Below are positions 62,101-64,000 of a DNA stretch of 64,000 bases, one piece after another. Both the position numbers and the translations under genes were made by a program. Source of the DNA: Armigeres subalbatus (lineage: Eukaryota > Arthropoda > Insecta > Diptera > Culicidae). Numbering within the stretch: the first letter of the stretch is position 1; each line of letters begins with the position of its first letter. The notes below the pieces were generated by a model, which made no database searches, was not told where the DNA came from, and was given only the letters and a program-made list of their open reading frames with translations. The stretch spans positions 295,020 through 359,019 of the forward strand of contig NW_026942808.1 of the NCBI RefSeq assembly GCF_024139115.2, written 5' to 3'.

Positions 62101-62980
62101 TGTAAGTGTTCGTAGTTCAGTGTTGAGTGTTTTTGATACTTTGTGAACTTTGCGTCGTGAAATGTCTAAGCCGAACAAGTAGTGTCCGCATATGTAGTAC
62201 AGTTTTCTCCGTATTTTGGTATTTTGTCCACCCACTGTGAAGTACGCAGCCTCGCTACCTTATGGGTTTTAAAATCCCACCACCAGAGTTCGCTACGGAC
62301 TCCATATTGGTAGCAAAAGGATGGCAAGGAATACGCCATGATTATCTACGCTTGGCAGGTGGGGAGATGGGAGAAGAGAGGAAAAACGAGGAGTAACACG
62401 GTGATGGCGAAAGGTAGAGGATCGTCCTCCTTAATCTACCGAACGAGATAGTAAATTCCGGAACTGTAGAGTGCGCCGCCATTCGGTGGTACAAAGCCAA
62501 GCTGATGAACCCCCCCTTCCATTGGGCACAGTTCCGGAGATACAGGCCCGCGACCGAGTCCGTCAACATACTCGGAGAGGCTCCAGGATGGTGTATGAGT
62601 AAGCAGAGGACGCCATTGCATCCCATCACCAAGTCAGTACGGGAAGTGTCAACCGCTAACTGGCGGGAAGAAAGCCCCTTTCTTATTGCACCGTAGTCAC
62701 ACCAAGCCGTAGCGTGGAGGAAAGCCAGCCGCTGATTGGCGGGAAAGAAGCGATTACCGGAAAATAAGGTTAGCGTAGGCTAAGAAGGTGGGACGATGTG
62801 GAAGTGAGTCGGAAAAGTCCGAATAAATGTAGCGAACGAAACCAAAGAATGTGAGTTTTTCTGTGCTTCAGTGCGGTCATTCCTTGTATCTCGAATCTTC
62901 CCGTTAAGCATGCCGACCCTGAGGTGTATTGTAGTCAGGGAGTTTCAGGAAGGCTCCCCGCTGAGCAACCGGCAGTTACA
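62101..62980 (+). repeat. 3' LTR (880 bp)
   Basis: See the 5' LTR. It contains the same GGTTAGCGTAGGCTAAGAAGG and AATAAATGTAGCG words. TCTA follows at 62981. Confidence 0.93.
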
Positions 62981-63801
62981 TCTAGATGGTACGCAGCACT
63001 TTTCTTTCGAAAACTTCCAGTGCGCGTTGGTCCTCCACGAGCCTCGTTCAGGTCTAGTATCCGTAGAGATCTACCGGTCTAATAAGCGTTTTGTAGATAG
63101 TGAGTTTGGTACGGTCGGAGCGTTTTGCGAGTCCAAAGTACGTACGATTTCTGGCCATGATGCGTCTTCGAATTTTTCTGCTGGTATCGTTATCGGAGGT
63201 CACCAGTGAGCCCAAGTACACTAATTCTTCAACCACCTCGATTTCGTCATCACCGATGCAAACTCGTGGTGGGTAGCTTACGTTGTCTTCTTTTCAGCCT
63301 CTTCCTATCATGTACTTCATCTTCGACGTGTTGATGACTAGTCCAATCCGTTTAGCTTCACTTTTCAGTCTGATGTAGACTTCTTCCATCCTCAATGTCG
63401 TCGGCGAAACCAAATAACTGGACGGACTTCGTGAAAATCGCACTACTCGTTTTAATCCCAGCCCTTCGTATTACTCCCTCCAAAGCGATGCAGACACGAA
63501 AGACCATCACCTTGCCGTAACCCTCTGCGCGTTTTGAAGGGGCTCGAGAATTCCCCTGAAACTCGAACTACGCACATCACCCGATCCATCGTCGCCTTGA
63601 TAAACCGTATTAGTTTATCCGGAAATCCGATTTCGTGCATTGGCTGCTATAGCTGGTCCCGTTTGATTGTATCATATGCGGCTTTGAAGTCGATAAATAG
63701 ATGATGTGTAGGCACGTTGTACACGCGGCATTTCTGCAATAGCTGCCGTACGGCGAACACCTGATCTGTGGTAGAACGTTCACCCATAAATCCCGCCTGG
63801 T
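62981..63801 (-). mobile_element. RTE fragment, right half
   Basis: Continues 58186-58404. It corresponds to about 31615-32480 of the intact RTE: minus-strand frames include VYLGSLVTSDNDTSRKIRR (63054-63236) and RRGLRQGDGLSCL (63452-63640), with deletions over the catalytic box. It stops at 63801 (CCCGCCTGG) where homology ends abruptly. Confidence 0.88.
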
Positions 63802-64000
63802 CTGTTTAAATATAAGCTAAATAAATGAAATGAAACCACAGATAAAGATTGTCGCTGCGGTTCTTTTTGTCCTCGTTACTAAAACATGTACACAACAGTC
63901 AGAATATTTTGTTTTTTTTTGTCAACAGGGCTTAGTCTTTCATCACCAGCAAAATTTTTTTCGCCAATGACGACAGCGACAATCTTCTTCCATAGATTAA
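63802..64000. other. Right edge, with small inverted-repeat element
   Basis: AAGATTGTCGCTGCGG at 63845 is mirrored by ACAGCGACAATCTT ending at 63986, so a MITE of about 142 bp probably fills 63845-63986. The rest is AT-rich. Confidence 0.5.

Larger units (their letters stand above)
58405..62980 (+). mobile_element. LTR element with 880-bp LTRs, no recognisable pol
   Basis: Both LTRs are 880 bp, TGTAAGTGTTCG...GGCAGTTACA. TCTA lies outside each end (58401-58404, 62981-62984), a 4-bp duplication as in Ty3/gypsy-like elements. TGGCACCCAACTT at 59288 can act as primer binding site, and CTGGGGGAGAG before 62101 as polypurine tract. The 2.8-kb interior has no recognised protein domain, so this is a non-autonomous or gutted element. 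It is inserted in an RTE fragment. Confidence 0.92.

Noticed and set aside
1..64000. Endogenous viral elements (flavivirus- or rhabdovirus-like)
   Set aside because: I looked for recognisable viral polymerase or capsid motifs and saw none; all pol-like motifs fit retrotransposons.

Overview
This window looks like intergenic or heterochromatin-like DNA of a mosquito, most likely an Aedes-type culicine. The evidence is the repeat content: R1-, Jockey/Juan-, I- and RTE/JAM1-type non-LTR retrotransposons, BEL/Pao and other LTR elements, hAT, Tc1/mariner/pogo-like, PIF/Harbinger-like, Mutator-like and P-like DNA transposons, and many foldback MITEs. I find no complete host protein-coding gene, no RNA gene and nothing prokaryotic. 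Almost every recognisable coding stretch belongs to a transposable element, and nearly all of these are broken. Family names come from motifs read by eye, not from database searches.

Layout. 1-6.7 kb: unassigned AT-rich DNA, two copies of a composite repeat (tRNA-like SINE head plus 99-bp tandem units), one Mutator-like MITE. 6.7-11.1 kb: a hAT element delimited by an exact 8-bp target duplication, holding a minisatellite, a foldback, a MITE and the 3' end of a transposase. 11.3-15.9 kb: MITEs, one nested in another, and a possible non-coding exon. 17.5-20 kb: a decayed LINE with RNase H (minus). 20-28.6 kb: an R1-clade LINE (plus), damaged by a 2.2-kb replacement, an RT deletion and a young 1354-bp LTR insertion that carries an intact unknown 244-codon ORF. 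28.6-35.6 kb: copia and R1 scraps, MITEs, a pogo-like element holding a 5'-truncated RTE, and a P-like transposase fragment. 35.9-38.4 kb: minisatellite. 38.6-52.5 kb: a 13.9-kb BEL/Pao element (minus) that has itself been invaded by a Jockey/Juan LINE, which was in turn invaded by a hAT element containing a MITE. 52.8-57.3 kb: a non-autonomous LTR element whose interior consists largely of two tandem arrays. 58.2-63.8 kb: an RTE fragment split by an LTR element with 880-bp LTRs.

The genes do not form a pathway. They record successive insertions, and the order can be read from exact target duplications (AACCCATC, GTCAT, AGGGA, CAGGT, TCTA, and 12-14 bp duplications at LINEs). The least ordinary items are the LTR element with the unknown ORF (25465-26818), the satellite-filled LTR element whose repeat units carry paired splice-like signals (52824-57306), a cysteine-rich reading frame split by the BEL element, and a gag-protease segment duplicated inside BEL RNase H with 22-bp direct repeats at its ends.
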